The notes below the pieces were generated by a model. It did no database searches. It was given only the letters and a program-made list of their open reading frames with translations, and was not told the DNA's origin. A stretch of DNA of 64,000 bases from Massilia violaceinigra (GTDB lineage: Bacteria > Pseudomonadota > Gammaproteobacteria > Burkholderiales > Burkholderiaceae_D), in NCBI RefSeq assembly GCF_002752675.1, contig NZ_CP024608.1:7254001-7318000 (forward strand). Direction: 5' to 3'. Shown piece after piece: positions 50,522 through 60,042 of this stretch (position 1 is its first letter; the number at the start of each line of letters is the position of its first letter). The translations under genes were made by a program, and so were the position numbers.

Positions 50522-50910
50522 TCGGTTCGGGGCCATGACCATGGCCCGGACAGCGGGCGCGGCGGCCTGCCTGTGCGCCGCATGCCGACGGCATCTGCAA
50601 GCCGCTCGCGGCAAGCGACACGATGGCGGCTTTCCCTGCAGTCCTGCTCTGATATACCAGGCCGGCATCGTCTTCACGACGCCTGGTGCTCCCGGCGTGC
50701 TGCCGGGTCGAGCAAGCATGAGCCGGTATCGTCGTCGCATCGGATGCGTCGCAGGAAAGGGCGGATCGGCGATCATGGCTGAATTGCCATTGATCGTCTG
50801 CAATTACAACATTGTAAAAAGCAAGTTGTGCCCGAAGAGGCGGTTTGGCCCAGCCACCTTGCTTTTCAGCTTAGCTGTACGATGCCTTCATTCTCATCCG
50901 CAGCGATCTC
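50522..50910. other. Intergenic region beyond the element
   Basis: About 390 bases with no credible gene on either strand. Contains a GGCCATG-AC-CATGGCC palindrome at ~50530-50545 and a possible terminator at 50817-50866. Confidence 0.5.
50817..50866 (-). terminator. Possible terminator of the CHAD gene
   Basis: Minus strand: AAAAGCAAG pairs with CTTGCTTTT across a long (32-base) GC-rich internal segment, and the T-run follows. About 45 bases after the CHAD stop. The long loop weakens the call. Confidence 0.35.
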
Positions 50911-51846
50911 TTATCCCGGCGTGCGCAAGGGTACAAAACGCTTCCACAGCTTGCGCAACTTGCCGTCTCCCTGGCGGCTGTGCGAGGCCAGGTAGCCGCG
51001 CAGGAAGCCGGTGCCGTCCTTCAACTCCTCGTCGCCTTCGCTTAACTGCCTGAGCAGGCCGTCGGCCACGCTGGCGTCGTTCATCAAGCCGAGTTCATCC
51101 TGCAAGCTGGCCAGCGCCTTGACGTAGGGCCGTACGGTTTTGCGCGGATACAGGGAAGCGAAAAATTCGGCGGCATAGCGCGTTTTCTTGGCGGCGATGC
51201 GCACCCGGTGGCGCGTCTCGGGATCGGCGCCTTTCAGTTTGCGGCCACGCTTGAGAAGACGCTGCTGGTCTTTTTCGAGAATGTCCCTGGCGAAGTCGCC
51301 AATGCGCATCTTGAGCTTCACCTTGTCGGCAGGCAGCTGCATCGCACGCCAGCCACGCTCGTCAAACCAGCGCTCGAGATTGCCGATCAGGTTCTGGTAG
51401 CGCTCCGATGCGATGGCCGCCCCGGCCGCCGCATGCAGGGCCATGGCTTTGTCGGCGGCGGCATGCTGCACCCGCACCAGCGGCGCGTCCGCATCGAGCG
51501 TATTGGTAATGCGCGGCAAGGTCGACCCGGCCAGCACATCCCAGTCGCGCGCCGGTCCCAGCTGGGAGACCAGCCAGTCGAGCTCCTGGCGCAGCGCCAC
51601 GGGCAGGCTGAGCACCTCATCGAACATGCCGAGGGCCGAGCGCAGACGGCGCAGGCCGACCCGCATCTGGTGAAGGCTCTCGACATCGTGGTACTTGATC
51701 ACGCCGGTTTCATTGGCCTCGATCTGGTCGAGGCAATTGCGCACGATGGCCTGGAAGGCTTTCTCGACGCTCATGCGGGCCGACAGCTCGAGCGCACGCG
51801 CCCGGATGGCCTTGGGCGTGGTGGGAAATTTGACTGCGGTATCCAT
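50911..51846 (-). CDS. CHAD domain protein
   Basis: A 311-aa protein from the ATG at 51846, ten bases after AAGGAGG. Conserved His/Arg/Lys helices of the CHAD fold are visible: ESLHQMRVGLRRLRSALGMF (~49-68) and ETRHRVRIAAKKTRYAAEFFASLYPRKTVRPY (~223-254). CHAD domains bind polyphosphate through these basic helices and are often targeted to polyphosphate granules. No CYTH domain is fused and no ppk gene is adjacent. The MscS gene upstream is 72 bases away and may share a transcript. Confidence 0.92.
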   Translation of the reverse strand: MDTAVKFPTTPKAIRARALELSARMSVEKAFQAIVRNCLDQIEANETGVIKYHDVESLHQMRVGLRRLRSALGMFDEVLSLPVALRQELDWLVSQLGPARDWDVLAGSTLPRITNTLDADAPLVRVQHAAADKAMALHAAAGAAIASERYQNLIGNLERWFDERGWRAMQLPADKVKLKMRIGDFARDILEKDQQRLLKRGRKLKGADPETRHRVRIAAKKTRYAAEFFASLYPRKTVRPYVKALASLQDELGLMNDASVADGLLRQLSEGDEELKDGTGFLRGYLASHSRQGDGKLRKLWKRFVPLRTPG

Positions 51847-51918
51847 ATTGCACATTCCTCCTTGGAGACATTGTGCGCGGAAACGCCGACGCATGCCGTT
51901 TCGTTACCGCTGCACCAC

Positions 51919-53076
51919 TCACATTCCAGCCGGTTGCTTGCGCGTGGACACGATATTGTGCAGCGCCGCGGCCGGCTTGACGGACGCCGCCGGTTTGGCG
52001 CTGGCGGCACGCGGGACGCGCTCGATCAGCAGATGGCGCGACGCGCCGACCGTGGACACGCCCAGTTGCTCGAACGCTTCCATCGCCGCCAGCAGGATGG
52101 TTTGCTGGATATCCATATAGCGTCCGTAGGAAGGATCGAGCACATGGAACACGACATCGAACTCGAGCGCTTCCTGGGTCACGCTTTTCAGGTGCACGCG
52201 GTCGTAGCGCACGCCCTCCTGCGCTTCGATGATGGCGCGCAGGGCCGCCGGCACCTGGGCCGCCTGGGCCGTGGTGGTGGCCGGATTGGCGCGCAGCGAA
52301 AACTGCACGCGCCGGGTCGACATGCGCTTGAAGTTGCGCAGCGTGTTCTTCAACAGTTCGGCGTTGGCGATGACGATCTGCTCGCCGCTGTCGGAGCGGA
52401 TGCGGGTCGTCTTCAGGCCCACGTGTTCGACATTGCCCGAAAAGCCGGCGACGCTGATCGAGTCGCCCACCTCGAACGGCTTGTCGACGGCAATCGAGAG
52501 CGAGGCGAACAGGTCGCCGAGCACATTTTGCACCGCCAGCGCGACGGCTATGCCGCCAATGCCCAGGCTGGCCACCAGGGTCGATACATCGATGCCCACG
52601 TTCGACAGCACGGCCAGCAAAAACACCACCCACAGCACGGTTTTCAGCACCCAGACCATGAGCGTGTTGGCCACAGTGGCGGGCGCGTCCGGCGCGCTGG
52701 CGCGACTGCGGAAGTAGCGCTGCGCGCCAACGCTGAGCGCGCGGTCCAGATACAGCGCCAGCTGGGCCCCAAGGGCGATGAACCACAGATGGCGCACCCG
52801 GTCGTCCCACGGCGCACCGAGATCGAGCACCGTCAGCCCGAACAGCAGCGCGGTGACGATCAGCGCCAGCTTGCTGGTGCGCGCCAGGGTGGCCTTGAGC
52901 AGTTCGGCGGCGGGCCGGTCGGCCCGTCCCTGTTCGCTCAGTCTGGCGAGGTGGCGACGGAACAGCACGACGGCGCCGTGCATGATGACATAGCTGCCGA
53001 TCGCCACGGCCAAGGCGAGCAGCCAGTTGGCCGGGGCGATCCCGGCCAGCGGGGAAGTGATGGCATGGATATCCAA
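51919..53076 (-). CDS. MscS-family mechanosensitive channel
   Basis: A 385-aa protein. Helices at ~17-40, 70-90 and 95-112 precede the pore region: NVGIDVSTLVASLGIGGIAVALAVQNVLGDLFASLSIAVDKPFEVGDSISVAGFSGNVEHVGLKTTRIRSD (~165-235), which contains the Gly/Ala-rich TM3 and beta domain of MscS. The C-terminal alpha/beta domain ends in a low-complexity Ala/Lys/Pro tail. It relieves turgor on osmotic downshock. The unusual N-terminus has extra TM helices compared with the 286-aa E. coli MscS. Confidence 0.93.
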   Translation of the reverse strand: MDIHAITSPLAGIAPANWLLALAVAIGSYVIMHGAVVLFRRHLARLSEQGRADRPAAELLKATLARTSKLALIVTALLFGLTVLDLGAPWDDRVRHLWFIALGAQLALYLDRALSVGAQRYFRSRASAPDAPATVANTLMVWVLKTVLWVVFLLAVLSNVGIDVSTLVASLGIGGIAVALAVQNVLGDLFASLSIAVDKPFEVGDSISVAGFSGNVEHVGLKTTRIRSDSGEQIVIANAELLKNTLRNFKRMSTRRVQFSLRANPATTTAQAAQVPAALRAIIEAQEGVRYDRVHLKSVTQEALEFDVVFHVLDPSYGRYMDIQQTILLAAMEAFEQLGVSTVGASRHLLIERVPRAASAKPAASVKPAAALHNIVSTRKQPAGM

Positions 53077-53212
53077 ATGTGGTCTCCTTCAAGTGCGGTG
53101 TACGGCTGGCGGCGGGCCGCCCGAAAGCCGCAGCCTACAAGCTCAGCCTGAAAGTTGTCGCACATTTCGGCTGAGAAACGTCCGCTCCAGCGCCTTGCGC
53201 GCCCCGCGCCGC

Positions 53213-54229
53213 TCAAGCGTGATAGCCCTCCCCCGCCCCGATCTTGCCCCTGAAAAGCCAGAACACCAGCGCCGTGTACGCCAGTATCATCGGCAGCAGG
53301 ATGGCCGCGCCCACCAGATAGAAAAGCTGCGACGCCGGATGGGACGCGGCCTGCCATACCGTGAGCACGGGCGGCACCACGTAAGGCATGTTCGACAGCA
53401 CCAGTCCCGCCATCGCCAGCAAGAACACGCCGACCGCCGCCGCGAACGCCAGCACGCTGCGCCCGTGGCGGATGCCGCGCCAGCACAGCCACGCGCAAAA
53501 CGCGGTGGCCACCGGCACCAGGGAAAGGAACACGATGTTCGGCACGCTGAACCAGCGCTGCGCGATGCGGGGAATCTGCAGCGGCGTCCAGACGCTGACC
53601 AGCACGATGAACCCCAGCAGCCCGGCCAGCAAGGCGGGCACCATCCCGCGCACCTTGCGTTCGACCTCGCCCTCGGTCTTCATCAGCAGCCAGGTCGCGC
53701 CCAGCAGCGCATAGCCGCTGACCAGCCCCAGCCCGCACATGATCGCGAACGGGGTCAGCCAGTCGAAAGGGGCGCCCGCGAACTGGCCGTCGCGCACCCG
53801 GATCTCTTGCAGCAGGCCGCCCAGGATCACGCCTTGCGCGAACGCGGCCAGCGTCGAGCCGGCGGCGAAAGCGCCATCCCAGATGCGCTGATGATGCCTG
53901 GCCACCCAGCGGAATTCGAATGCCACCCCGCGGAAAATCAATGCCAGCAGCAGCACCAGCACCGGCAGGTACATGGCCGGCAGGATGATGGCGAAGGCCT
54001 TGGGAAACGCCGCCCATAGCGTGACGCCACCGAGCACCAGCCAGGTCTCGTTGCCGTCCCAGAAAGGCGCCACCGAATTCATCATCTGATCGCGCGCCGA
54101 TTCGTCGCGAAAGAAAGGGAACAGGATGCCGATGCCCAGGTCGAAGCCGTCGAGCACGACGTACATCGACAAGGCCACGCCCAGCACCAGGGCCAGGATC
54201 ACGGGCAGCAGGTACGCCGGGTCGCTCAT
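53213..54229 (-). CDS. cydB: Cytochrome bd-type ubiquinol oxidase subunit II
   Basis: A 338-aa integral membrane protein from the ATG at 54229, overlapping cydA by 4 bases. It opens LPVILALVLGVALSMYVVLDGFDLGIGILFPFF, then APFWDGNETWLVLGGVTLWAAFPKAFAIILPAMYLP, the signature of CydB/CioB. About eight to nine TM helices. It pairs with CydA in the bd oxidase. No cydX-sized gene or cydDC follows. 136 bases separate it from the MscS gene. Confidence 0.95.
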   Translation of the reverse strand: MSDPAYLLPVILALVLGVALSMYVVLDGFDLGIGILFPFFRDESARDQMMNSVAPFWDGNETWLVLGGVTLWAAFPKAFAIILPAMYLPVLVLLLALIFRGVAFEFRWVARHHQRIWDGAFAAGSTLAAFAQGVILGGLLQEIRVRDGQFAGAPFDWLTPFAIMCGLGLVSGYALLGATWLLMKTEGEVERKVRGMVPALLAGLLGFIVLVSVWTPLQIPRIAQRWFSVPNIVFLSLVPVATAFCAWLCWRGIRHGRSVLAFAAAVGVFLLAMAGLVLSNMPYVVPPVLTVWQAASHPASQLFYLVGAAILLPMILAYTALVFWLFRGKIGAGEGYHA

Positions 54230-55632
54230 GGCGTCACCTGCGGCCGCGCTGGCGGCGCCGGCCGGCCGCCCGCCAGCGGGCGGTTGGGCAAGGTTTCCGG
54301 CCCCGGCAGCGCCGGCTGCGGCCCGCTGCCGTTCATGCGCCCGATGTACCACACGCCAACCGAAAACACGACCACATACACGAGCACGAACAGCGCCAGC
54401 GACGTGGCAACCTGGGCGGCAGTGACGGGCGACGCCGCCTGCGCGGTACGCAGCACGCCGTACACGATCCAGGGCTGGCGCCCGATTTCGGTGACCATCC
54501 ACCCGGCCAGGATGGCGATGAAGCCGAGCGGCCAGGCACGCGCCAGCGGGCGCAGGAACCAGCGCGCGTCCACCAGTCGCTTGCGCCACCACAACCAGGC
54601 GCCAACCCAGCCGATGGCAATCATCAGCAAGCCCAGAGCGACCATCAGCCGGAACATGAAAAACACGGGCAGCACGGGCGGGCGCTGGTCGGCGGGAAAG
54701 TCAAGCAGTCCGCGGAAGCGTCCGTTCCAGTCGTGCGTGATGATCAGGCTGCCCAGGTTCGGTATCGCGACTTCGGCCCGGTTGCGGCCGGCGGCACTGT
54801 CGGGCCAGGCGAACAGGACCAGCGGAGCCGGGCGCGAACCGTCCCAGTGCGCCTCGATCGCCGCCACCTTGGCCGGCTGGTATTGCAAGGTGTTCAGGCC
54901 ATGCAGGTCGCCGACGACGGCCTGCAGCGGCGCCAGCACCGCCAGCATGCCCAGGCCCATATGCAGCATGGTGCGCGCCTCCGGCATGAAGCGCCCGGCC
55001 AGCGCATAGCGGGCGCCGGTCGCGCAGACCACCAGCGAGGCCGTCAGGTGGGCAGCGATCATCATGTGCGTGAAGCGGTACGGAAAGCTGGGATTGAAGA
55101 TGATGTCGAACCAGCTGACTGGATAGGTGATGCCCTGCTCCATGGCGAAGCCTGACGGCGTGTGCATCCAGCTGTTGGCCGACAGGATCCAGAATCCGGA
55201 CAACGCAGTGCCGAACGCGACCACAATGCAAGCGAGCGTGTGCAGCCATGGCGGAAAGCGATTCCAGCCGAACAGCATAATCCCGAGAAAGCTCGCTTCG
55301 AGAAAGAATGCGGTAAGCACCTCGTAACTGAACAAGGGCCCCAGAGTGTTGCCGATGATCTGGGCGAAGCGGCTCCAGTTGGTGCCCAGCTGGTATTCCA
55401 TGACGATGCCCGATACCACGCCCATGGCGAACGATACCGCGAAAATCTTGGTCCAGAAGCGCGCCAGCGTGTGGTAATGCGTTTTCTTGGTGCGCAGCCA
55501 CAGCACTTCGAGCGTGGCGATAAAGGCCGACAGCCCGATCGTAAAGGCTGGGAAAACAATATGAAACGCGATCGTGAACCCGAACTGGATTCGTGAGAAC
55601 AGTAACGCGTCGATCCCTGCCACGGTGTCCAT
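54226..55632 (-). CDS. cydA: Cytochrome bd-type ubiquinol oxidase subunit I (short Q-loop)
   Basis: A 468-aa protein. Heme-ligand segments: SRIQFGFTIAFHIVFPAFTIG (axial His near residue 19-20), FAMGVVSGIVMEYQLGTNWSRF (Glu region) and YRFTHMMIAAHLTAS (~183-197). The Q-loop has KVAAIEAHWD and GRFRGLLDFPADQRPPVLPVFFMFRLMV, and it is clearly shorter than in E. coli CydA. The C-terminal GWMVTEIGRQPWIVYGVLRT is conserved. Quinol oxidase using O2, probably the cyanide-tolerant CioA-like branch. A high-affinity/low-energy-yield oxidase; regulation may involve the repeats at 55644-55683. Confidence 0.94.
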   Translation of the reverse strand: MDTVAGIDALLFSRIQFGFTIAFHIVFPAFTIGLSAFIATLEVLWLRTKKTHYHTLARFWTKIFAVSFAMGVVSGIVMEYQLGTNWSRFAQIIGNTLGPLFSYEVLTAFFLEASFLGIMLFGWNRFPPWLHTLACIVVAFGTALSGFWILSANSWMHTPSGFAMEQGITYPVSWFDIIFNPSFPYRFTHMMIAAHLTASLVVCATGARYALAGRFMPEARTMLHMGLGMLAVLAPLQAVVGDLHGLNTLQYQPAKVAAIEAHWDGSRPAPLVLFAWPDSAAGRNRAEVAIPNLGSLIITHDWNGRFRGLLDFPADQRPPVLPVFFMFRLMVALGLLMIAIGWVGAWLWWRKRLVDARWFLRPLARAWPLGFIAILAGWMVTEIGRQPWIVYGVLRTAQAASPVTAAQVATSLALFVLVYVVVFSVGVWYIGRMNGSGPQPALPGPETLPNRPLAGGRPAPPARPQVTP

Positions 55633-55643
55633 TGCCGCTCCGC

Positions 55644-55683
55644 TTTGTCGCTATATATCGCTCTGTATCGCTCTATGTCGCCA
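55644..55683. repeat. Four 10-bp direct repeats upstream of cydA
   Basis: Four adjacent imperfect copies of a 10-bp unit (tttgtcgcta, tatatcgctc, tgtatcgctc, tatgtcgcca; core TCGC) lie 12-51 bases upstream of the cydA ATG. A spacing near one helical turn would place the cores on one face of DNA, compatible with an operator or translational control region. Confidence 0.6.
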
Positions 55684-55744
55684 TGCCGATCCGTCGATCC
55701 CGCGCGGTCATGCCCGCCCCACACCTGGCGCAGCGTGCTTGATG

Positions 55745-56146
55745 TTAGTGCGCCGGTGCTTCAAGCCGGACTTGCCGGCTGTCGAAATAACCGTGGAAAC
55801 GGGTAATTTGTCCGGCATCGTCGAATTCGAGCAGGGTGACGCCGTCGTACTCGACCGGCTGGCCGTGCGGACCGGTCCCGGCCGAGCGCCAGAACAGGCC
55901 TGCGCAGGCCTCGTCGGCGGTGATGTGGGAGAACGTGGACCGCACCGTGCCGAAGCTGGCGCGGTAGGTACGCCAGAAGGCGGCGATCTGCTCGCGGCCC
56001 GCATGGTCGGCGATGGGATTGCGCAGACGCGCATCGTCGGCGAACAGCCTGGCCAGCGCATCGACCGCCGATGGATCGCCGTCTTCAAGACGGCGCAACT
56101 GGTCGATGAAACGTGCCGCCTGCTGTCTGGCTTGTTGCTGGTCCAT
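55745..56146 (-). CDS. SnoaL-like (NTF2-fold) protein
   Basis: A 133-aa protein with the SnoaL/DUF4440-like pattern: QQAARFIDQLRRLEDGDPSAVDALARLFADDARLRNPIADHAGREQIAAFWRTYRASFG, then an all-beta half ending LLEFDDAGQITRFHGYFD. NTF2-fold cone with a possible small hydrophobic pocket. No cofactor motif; enzymatic or binding role unknown. Isolated between cydA and a hypothetical gene. Confidence 0.82.
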   Translation of the reverse strand: MDQQQARQQAARFIDQLRRLEDGDPSAVDALARLFADDARLRNPIADHAGREQIAAFWRTYRASFGTVRSTFSHITADEACAGLFWRSAGTGPHGQPVEYDGVTLLEFDDAGQITRFHGYFDSRQVRLEAPAH

Positions 56147-56413
56147 TGCTTCCCCGCAGAATGATGGGCGATCTACCCGGATACTGGTCAGAGTGCGCGA
56201 CGACGCAAAAGTTCGGCGCCATCGGCATGGTTGATGAAAAATCGGTGTCAGCGCTGTAGGGAGGGTGGGTGCGGCAATACCGGTGACGGTGTCCGTTCCG
56301 CAGCGCCAATCACGGGCTCCGCGCGAATGTCAGCTTGCTGGCAATGCCAATAACGCAGCCGGAGCATGCCCCGGCTCACACCGGGCCGCACGTGGCAACG
56401 CAATCGGTGCTGT
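56147..56413. other. Intergenic, nothing recognised
   Basis: About 270 bases upstream of the SnoaL-like gene; no credible gene, repeat or hairpin with a T-run seen. Confidence 0.4.
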
Positions 56414-56896
56414 TTAACCGGGCTCCGCTGCGGACCCCGGCTGGGCCGGCGCCTGAGGTAGCGCTCGGGTGGGTGATGCCGCCGGCCGGTCCGGTCCCGG
56501 CGCCACGGGAGAGGCTGGAGGCAGGCGCGCAGCGAGGTTATTGATCTGGGTTCCCAGATACAGACCTTGGCAGGCCATGCCGGCAAACAGCGTTAAGGCG
56601 ATACCAGCGCACCATTTCACGGTGCTCATCAACGCAGCGTCTAAATCCGAACGCAATCTGTCCATTTTTTCGTTCAGGTCCAGACGCAACTTGTCCATTT
56701 TTTCGTTCAGGTCCAGACGCAGGCCAGCCAAGTCCGCCTTGGTAGCCAGGGTCGGCAAGATGGTGTCAAAGCGCGTTTCGAGCACGGTAAGGCGGCGGTC
56801 CATGTCGCCATCATACGGCGGTCCGCCGCCGCCGGCAACGGGCGCACCATTGTGGTCAGGTTCCGGCGGCCCGCTCGGCACGGCATTCATGCTCAT
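56414..56896 (-). CDS. Hypothetical coiled-coil single-TM protein
   Basis: A 160-aa protein from the ATG at 56896, six bases after GGAGA. Pro/Gly-rich N-terminus (~30 aa), then a helical region DRRLTVLETRFDTILPTLATKADLAGLRLDLNEKMDKLRLDLNEKMDRLRSDLDAAL, with an 11-residue repeat encoded by a 33-bp tandem repeat. One TM helix (WCAGIALTLFAGMACQGLYLG, ~106-126) and a Pro/Ala-rich tail follow. The LETR..TILPTLATKADLA stretch resembles the DUF1640-like/bdr-type coiled-coil proteins often found near mobile DNA. Function unknown. Confidence 0.75.
   Translation of the reverse strand: MSMNAVPSGPPEPDHNGAPVAGGGGPPYDGDMDRRLTVLETRFDTILPTLATKADLAGLRLDLNEKMDKLRLDLNEKMDRLRSDLDAALMSTVKWCAGIALTLFAGMACQGLYLGTQINNLAARLPPASPVAPGPDRPAASPTRALPQAPAQPGSAAEPG
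56659..56721. repeat. 33-bp tandem repeat
   Basis: Two exact 30-base copies (56659-56688, 56692-56721) at a 33-base period inside the coiled-coil gene; the protein repeat is 11 residues (LRLDLNEKMDK/R). Confidence 0.92.
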
Positions 56897-57062
56897 CAAC
56901 TTTCTCCGGTTGGCACGGCACGCGCCGCGCCATCAAGTGTAGGCTTGTGCGAGTGCCGTCATCGGGTATTCCACGAGCGCCTTGAGGTGAGTCAGACAAC
57001 GTACGGACGAGGGGAACAAAGCGAAAGAATTTCAAAGGCTCAGCGCTGTGCCGGCGGCAAAG

Positions 57063-57133
57063 CATCATACGGCGGCCCGCCATCCCCGTAACGGGCGCAC
57101 GTTTGGTATCCGTTCCGGCGCCCCGGCCGCCGC
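57063..57133 (-). pseudogene. Degenerate duplicate of the coiled-coil gene 5' end
   Basis: catcatacggcgg (57063-57075) and acgggcgcac (57091-57100) repeat the order and spacing found at 56809-56821 and 56838-56847. On the minus strand one frame still reads GGPPYDA where the gene has GGPPYDG. It looks like a leftover partial duplication about 250 bases from the gene. Confidence 0.4.
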
Positions 57134-57134
57134 G

Positions 57135-57527
57135 CTACGCCGGCACGATGGCCGTCACCTCGATTTCCACGCGCGCCCTGTCCTCGACCAGACCAGCCAC
57201 CTGCACCGCCGTCATCGCCGGAAAGTGCCGGCCGATCACATCGCGATACGCCGCGCCGACTTCCTTGTGCGCGCCCAAATACTCATGCTTGTCGAGCACA
57301 TACCAGGTCATGCGCACGATATGCTCGGGCCGCGCACCGCCCTCGGCCAGCACATCGACCACATTCTGCAACGCCTGGCGCACCTGCCCGGCGAAGTCAT
57401 CCGTATGAAACACGCCCTGCCCGTCCCAGCCGATCATGCCGCTCACGCACACCGTGCGCCCGCTGGCGGCCACCCCATTCGAATAGCCGCGTGCCCGCGC
57501 CCAGCCCGGCGGTTGTAGAAATTCCAT
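57135..57527 (-). CDS. RidA/YjgF family deaminase
   Basis: A 130-aa protein. Motifs: GRTVCVSGMIGWDGQGVFHTDDFAGQVRQALQNVVDVLAEGGARPEHIVRMTWYVLDKHEYLGAHKEVG, and the conserved substrate Arg in VEDRARVEIEVTAIVPA (~residue 117-119). RidA-type proteins hydrolyse reactive enamine/imine intermediates to ketones and ammonia. It directly follows the acyl-CoA dehydrogenase gene (1 base) in what looks like an aminobenzoate operon. It may therefore act on an enamine made by the monooxygenase/reductase. Confidence 0.9.
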   Translation of the reverse strand: MEFLQPPGWARARGYSNGVAASGRTVCVSGMIGWDGQGVFHTDDFAGQVRQALQNVVDVLAEGGARPEHIVRMTWYVLDKHEYLGAHKEVGAAYRDVIGRHFPAMTAVQVAGLVEDRARVEIEVTAIVPA

Positions 57528-57528
57528 G

Positions 57529-58686
57529 CTATGCCTTTCCTTCCACCGCTGGCGCGGCTTCGCGCAGCAGTTCGCGCGCGATGATCAATTGCTGCACCTC
57601 GGTGGCGCCTTCATAAATGCGCAGCGCGCGAATTTCGCGGTACAGCCGCTCCACCGGATGCTCGCTGACCACGCCCATCCCGCCGAACATCTGCAGCGCC
57701 GCGTCGATGACCTTCTGCGCCGTTTCGGTCGCCGTCATCTTGGCCATCGCCGCCTCTTTCGTGACCTTGCGGCCCTGGTCGCGCTGCCACGCCGCCCGGT
57801 ACGTGAGCAGCGCCGCCGCGTCGATCCCGGTCGCCATCTCGGCCAGCTTGGCCTGCGTGAGCTGGAAGTCGGCCAGGGTCTGGCCGAACATCTTGCGCGT
57901 GCTGGCATGCGCGATCGCCTCGTCGAAGGCGCGCCGCGCGAAGCCCAGCGCCGCCGCCGCGACCGAGGTGCGGAACACGTCCAGGGTCGCCATCGCCACC
58001 TTGAAGCCCTGTCCTGCCTCACCGAGGCGCTGCGAGCCTGGGACGCGGCAGCCATCGAAACGCAGGCGCGCCAGCGGATGCGGCGCGATCACCTCGATCC
58101 GTTCGGCCACCGAAAACCCGGGCGTGTCCGCATCGACGATAAACGCGCTGATGCCGCGCGCCCCCGGAGCCTCGCCGGTGCGCGCGAACACCACGTAAAA
58201 GTCGGCGATGCCGCCGTTGGAAATCCAGGTCTTCTCGCCATCGAGCACGTAGGCATCGCCGTCGCGCACGGCCGCGCACTGCATCGCCGCCACGTCCGAC
58301 CCGGCCTGCGGCTCGGACAGCGCAAACGCCGCAATCGCCTCGCCGCGCGCCACGCGCGGCAGGTAGCGCTCCTTGTTGGCGGCGCTGCCGAACAGCGAAA
58401 TCGCGCCCGATCCCAGGCCCTGCATGGCGAACGCGAAATCGGCCAGGCCATCGTGGCGCGCCAGCGTTTCGCGGATCAGGCAAATGGCGCGCGTGTCGAT
58501 GGCGCCGACAGCATGATCAAGCCAGCCGCCCTCACCCAGCCGGCGCACCAGCGCGCGGCAGGCGCCATCGACATCGCGCCCGTGCGTGGGCGCCAGATTG
58601 GCGCTCGCCCACGTGTCCAGTGCCTGTTCCAGCGCGGCGTGTCCGGCGTTAAAAAACGGCCACTCCAGATAAGTTTTGTCAGCCAT
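57529..58686 (-). CDS. Acyl-CoA dehydrogenase
   Basis: A 385-aa flavoenzyme from the ATG at 58686, with AGGAG close upstream. Typical ACAD pattern: [97 protein letters not shown], and the catalytic Glu in [20 protein letters not shown] (~residue 360). It oxidises an acyl-CoA thioester with electrons going to ETF. In context it probably acts on ring-opened or reduced aryl-CoA intermediates. Confidence 0.93.
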   Translation of the reverse strand: MADKTYLEWPFFNAGHAALEQALDTWASANLAPTHGRDVDGACRALVRRLGEGGWLDHAVGAIDTRAICLIRETLARHDGLADFAFAMQGLGSGAISLFGSAANKERYLPRVARGEAIAAFALSEPQAGSDVAAMQCAAVRDGDAYVLDGEKTWISNGGIADFYVVFARTGEAPGARGISAFIVDADTPGFSVAERIEVIAPHPLARLRFDGCRVPGSQRLGEAGQGFKVAMATLDVFRTSVAAAALGFARRAFDEAIAHASTRKMFGQTLADFQLTQAKLAEMATGIDAAALLTYRAAWQRDQGRKVTKEAAMAKMTATETAQKVIDAALQMFGGMGVVSEHPVERLYREIRALRIYEGATEVQQLIIARELLREAAPAVEGKA

Positions 58687-58687
58687 G

Positions 58688-59542
58688 TCAGTCTCCTTCG
58701 AACACAGGCCGCTGCTTGGCCACGAACGCATGATAGGCGCGATGGAAGTCGTTGGTCGCCATGCAGATCGCCTGCGCCTGCGCTTCCGCCTCGATGGCTT
58801 CATCGACGCCCATGTTCCATTCCTGCTGCAGCATTTTCTTGGTCATGCCATGCGCAAAAGTGGGCCCGGCAGCGAGCGATGCGGCCAGCGCCCGGGCATC
58901 GGCCAGCAGGGTTTCCGGCTCGCTGATACTGTTAAAAAAGCCCCAGCGCTCCGCTTCGCTGCCCGACATCGACCGGCCCGTATACAGCAGTTCGGCGGCG
59001 CGTCCCTGCCCGATCACGCGCGGCAGCAGCGCGCACGCGCCCATGTCGCAACCGGCCAGGCCAACGCGGGTGAACAGAAATGCCGTCTTGCTGCGCGCGG
59101 TCCCCAGCCGCATGTCCGACGACAGCGCCAGGATCGCGCCGGCGCCCGCGCAGATGCCATCGACCGCGCTGATCACCGGCTGCGGGCAGGCACGCATCGC
59201 CTTGACCAGATCACCGGTCATGCGCGTAAAGGCCAGCAGGCCGGGCATGTCGAGCTGGGTCAAGGGACCGATGATGTCGTGCACATCGCCGCCCGAGCAA
59301 AAGTTCTCGCCCGCGCCGGTGATGACCACCGCCTTCACATCGTCGGCATAGGCCAGCGCGCGAAACAGGTCGCGCAGCTCGGCGTAGGACTCGAACGTGA
59401 GCGGGTTTTTGCGCTCCGGCCGGTTGAGGGTCAAGGTCGCGACGGCGCCCTCGACCTCGAAACGAAAGTGGCTGGCCTGGTACGACGCCAGCGCGCTGCG
59501 GTTGCCGGGCAGTTGCTGTGCCTGGCCTGGTAGGTAACGCAT
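58688..59542 (-). CDS. Enoyl-CoA hydratase/isomerase family protein
   Basis: A 284-aa protein from the ATG at 59542. Crotonase motifs: [55 protein letters not shown] (oxyanion hole Gly) and [67 protein letters not shown]. The N-terminal ~25 residues are extra. It starts after the MarR gene and ends 1 base before the acyl-CoA dehydrogenase. Hydration or ring-hydrolysis step of the aryl-CoA route is inferred. Confidence 0.92.
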   Translation of the reverse strand: MRYLPGQAQQLPGNRSALASYQASHFRFEVEGAVATLTLNRPERKNPLTFESYAELRDLFRALAYADDVKAVVITGAGENFCSGGDVHDIIGPLTQLDMPGLLAFTRMTGDLVKAMRACPQPVISAVDGICAGAGAILALSSDMRLGTARSKTAFLFTRVGLAGCDMGACALLPRVIGQGRAAELLYTGRSMSGSEAERWGFFNSISEPETLLADARALAASLAAGPTFAHGMTKKMLQQEWNMGVDEAIEAEAQAQAICMATNDFHRAYHAFVAKQRPVFEGD

Positions 59543-59550
59543 GGGATTCC

Positions 59551-60042
59551 TTATTGGAGATGCTGTTTCATTTGCGAGAGCAGCGCGATGAGCTGCCCTT
59601 TGTCGTCGGGCGAGATATCCTTGAGCAGGTCGGCGATCCACTCTTCGTGCACCACCGCCATTTTGGCGAATGCCATGTGGCCCTCGCGCGTCAGCTTGAC
59701 GCTGTAGGCGCGCCGGTCCCTGGGGTCGGGCACGCGCACCACCAGCGCTTCCTGCTCCAGCTGGTCGGTGATGCCGGTGATATTTCCGCCGGTGACCATC
59801 ATGCGCTTGGATAGCTCGCCCATGCGCAGCCCGTCCGGATGGCGCTCCAGCTGCGCCATCAGGTCGAAACGCGGCAAGGTGATGTCGAAAGTCGTGCGCA
59901 GGCGGCTGCGAATTTCGTTCTCGATGCGCACCGTGCACGAAAGCATGCGCAGCCACAGCTTGAGTGATTGATGATGATCCTGCGTCAGGCGGCTGGCCAG
60001 GTCCAGCGCCGTGCCGTCGTCCTGCGGCGTGAGCTCGTCCAT
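59551..60042 (-). CDS. MarR-family transcriptional regulator
   Basis: A 163-aa protein from the ATG at 60042, overlapping the stop of the monooxygenase gene (ATGA). The winged helix is visible: [75 protein letters not shown]. Its place inside the catabolic operon suggests it represses that operon and is released by the aromatic substrate or its CoA ester. Confidence 0.93.
   Translation of the reverse strand: MDELTPQDDGTALDLASRLTQDHHQSLKLWLRMLSCTVRIENEIRSRLRTTFDITLPRFDLMAQLERHPDGLRMGELSKRMMVTGGNITGITDQLEQEALVVRVPDPRDRRAYSVKLTREGHMAFAKMAVVHEEWIADLLKDISPDDKGQLIALLSQMKQHLQ

Noticed and set aside
50522..50910. Small open frames on both strands beyond the right att copy
   Set aside because: No ribosome sites, Arg/Cys/Pro-rich products and no recognisable family.
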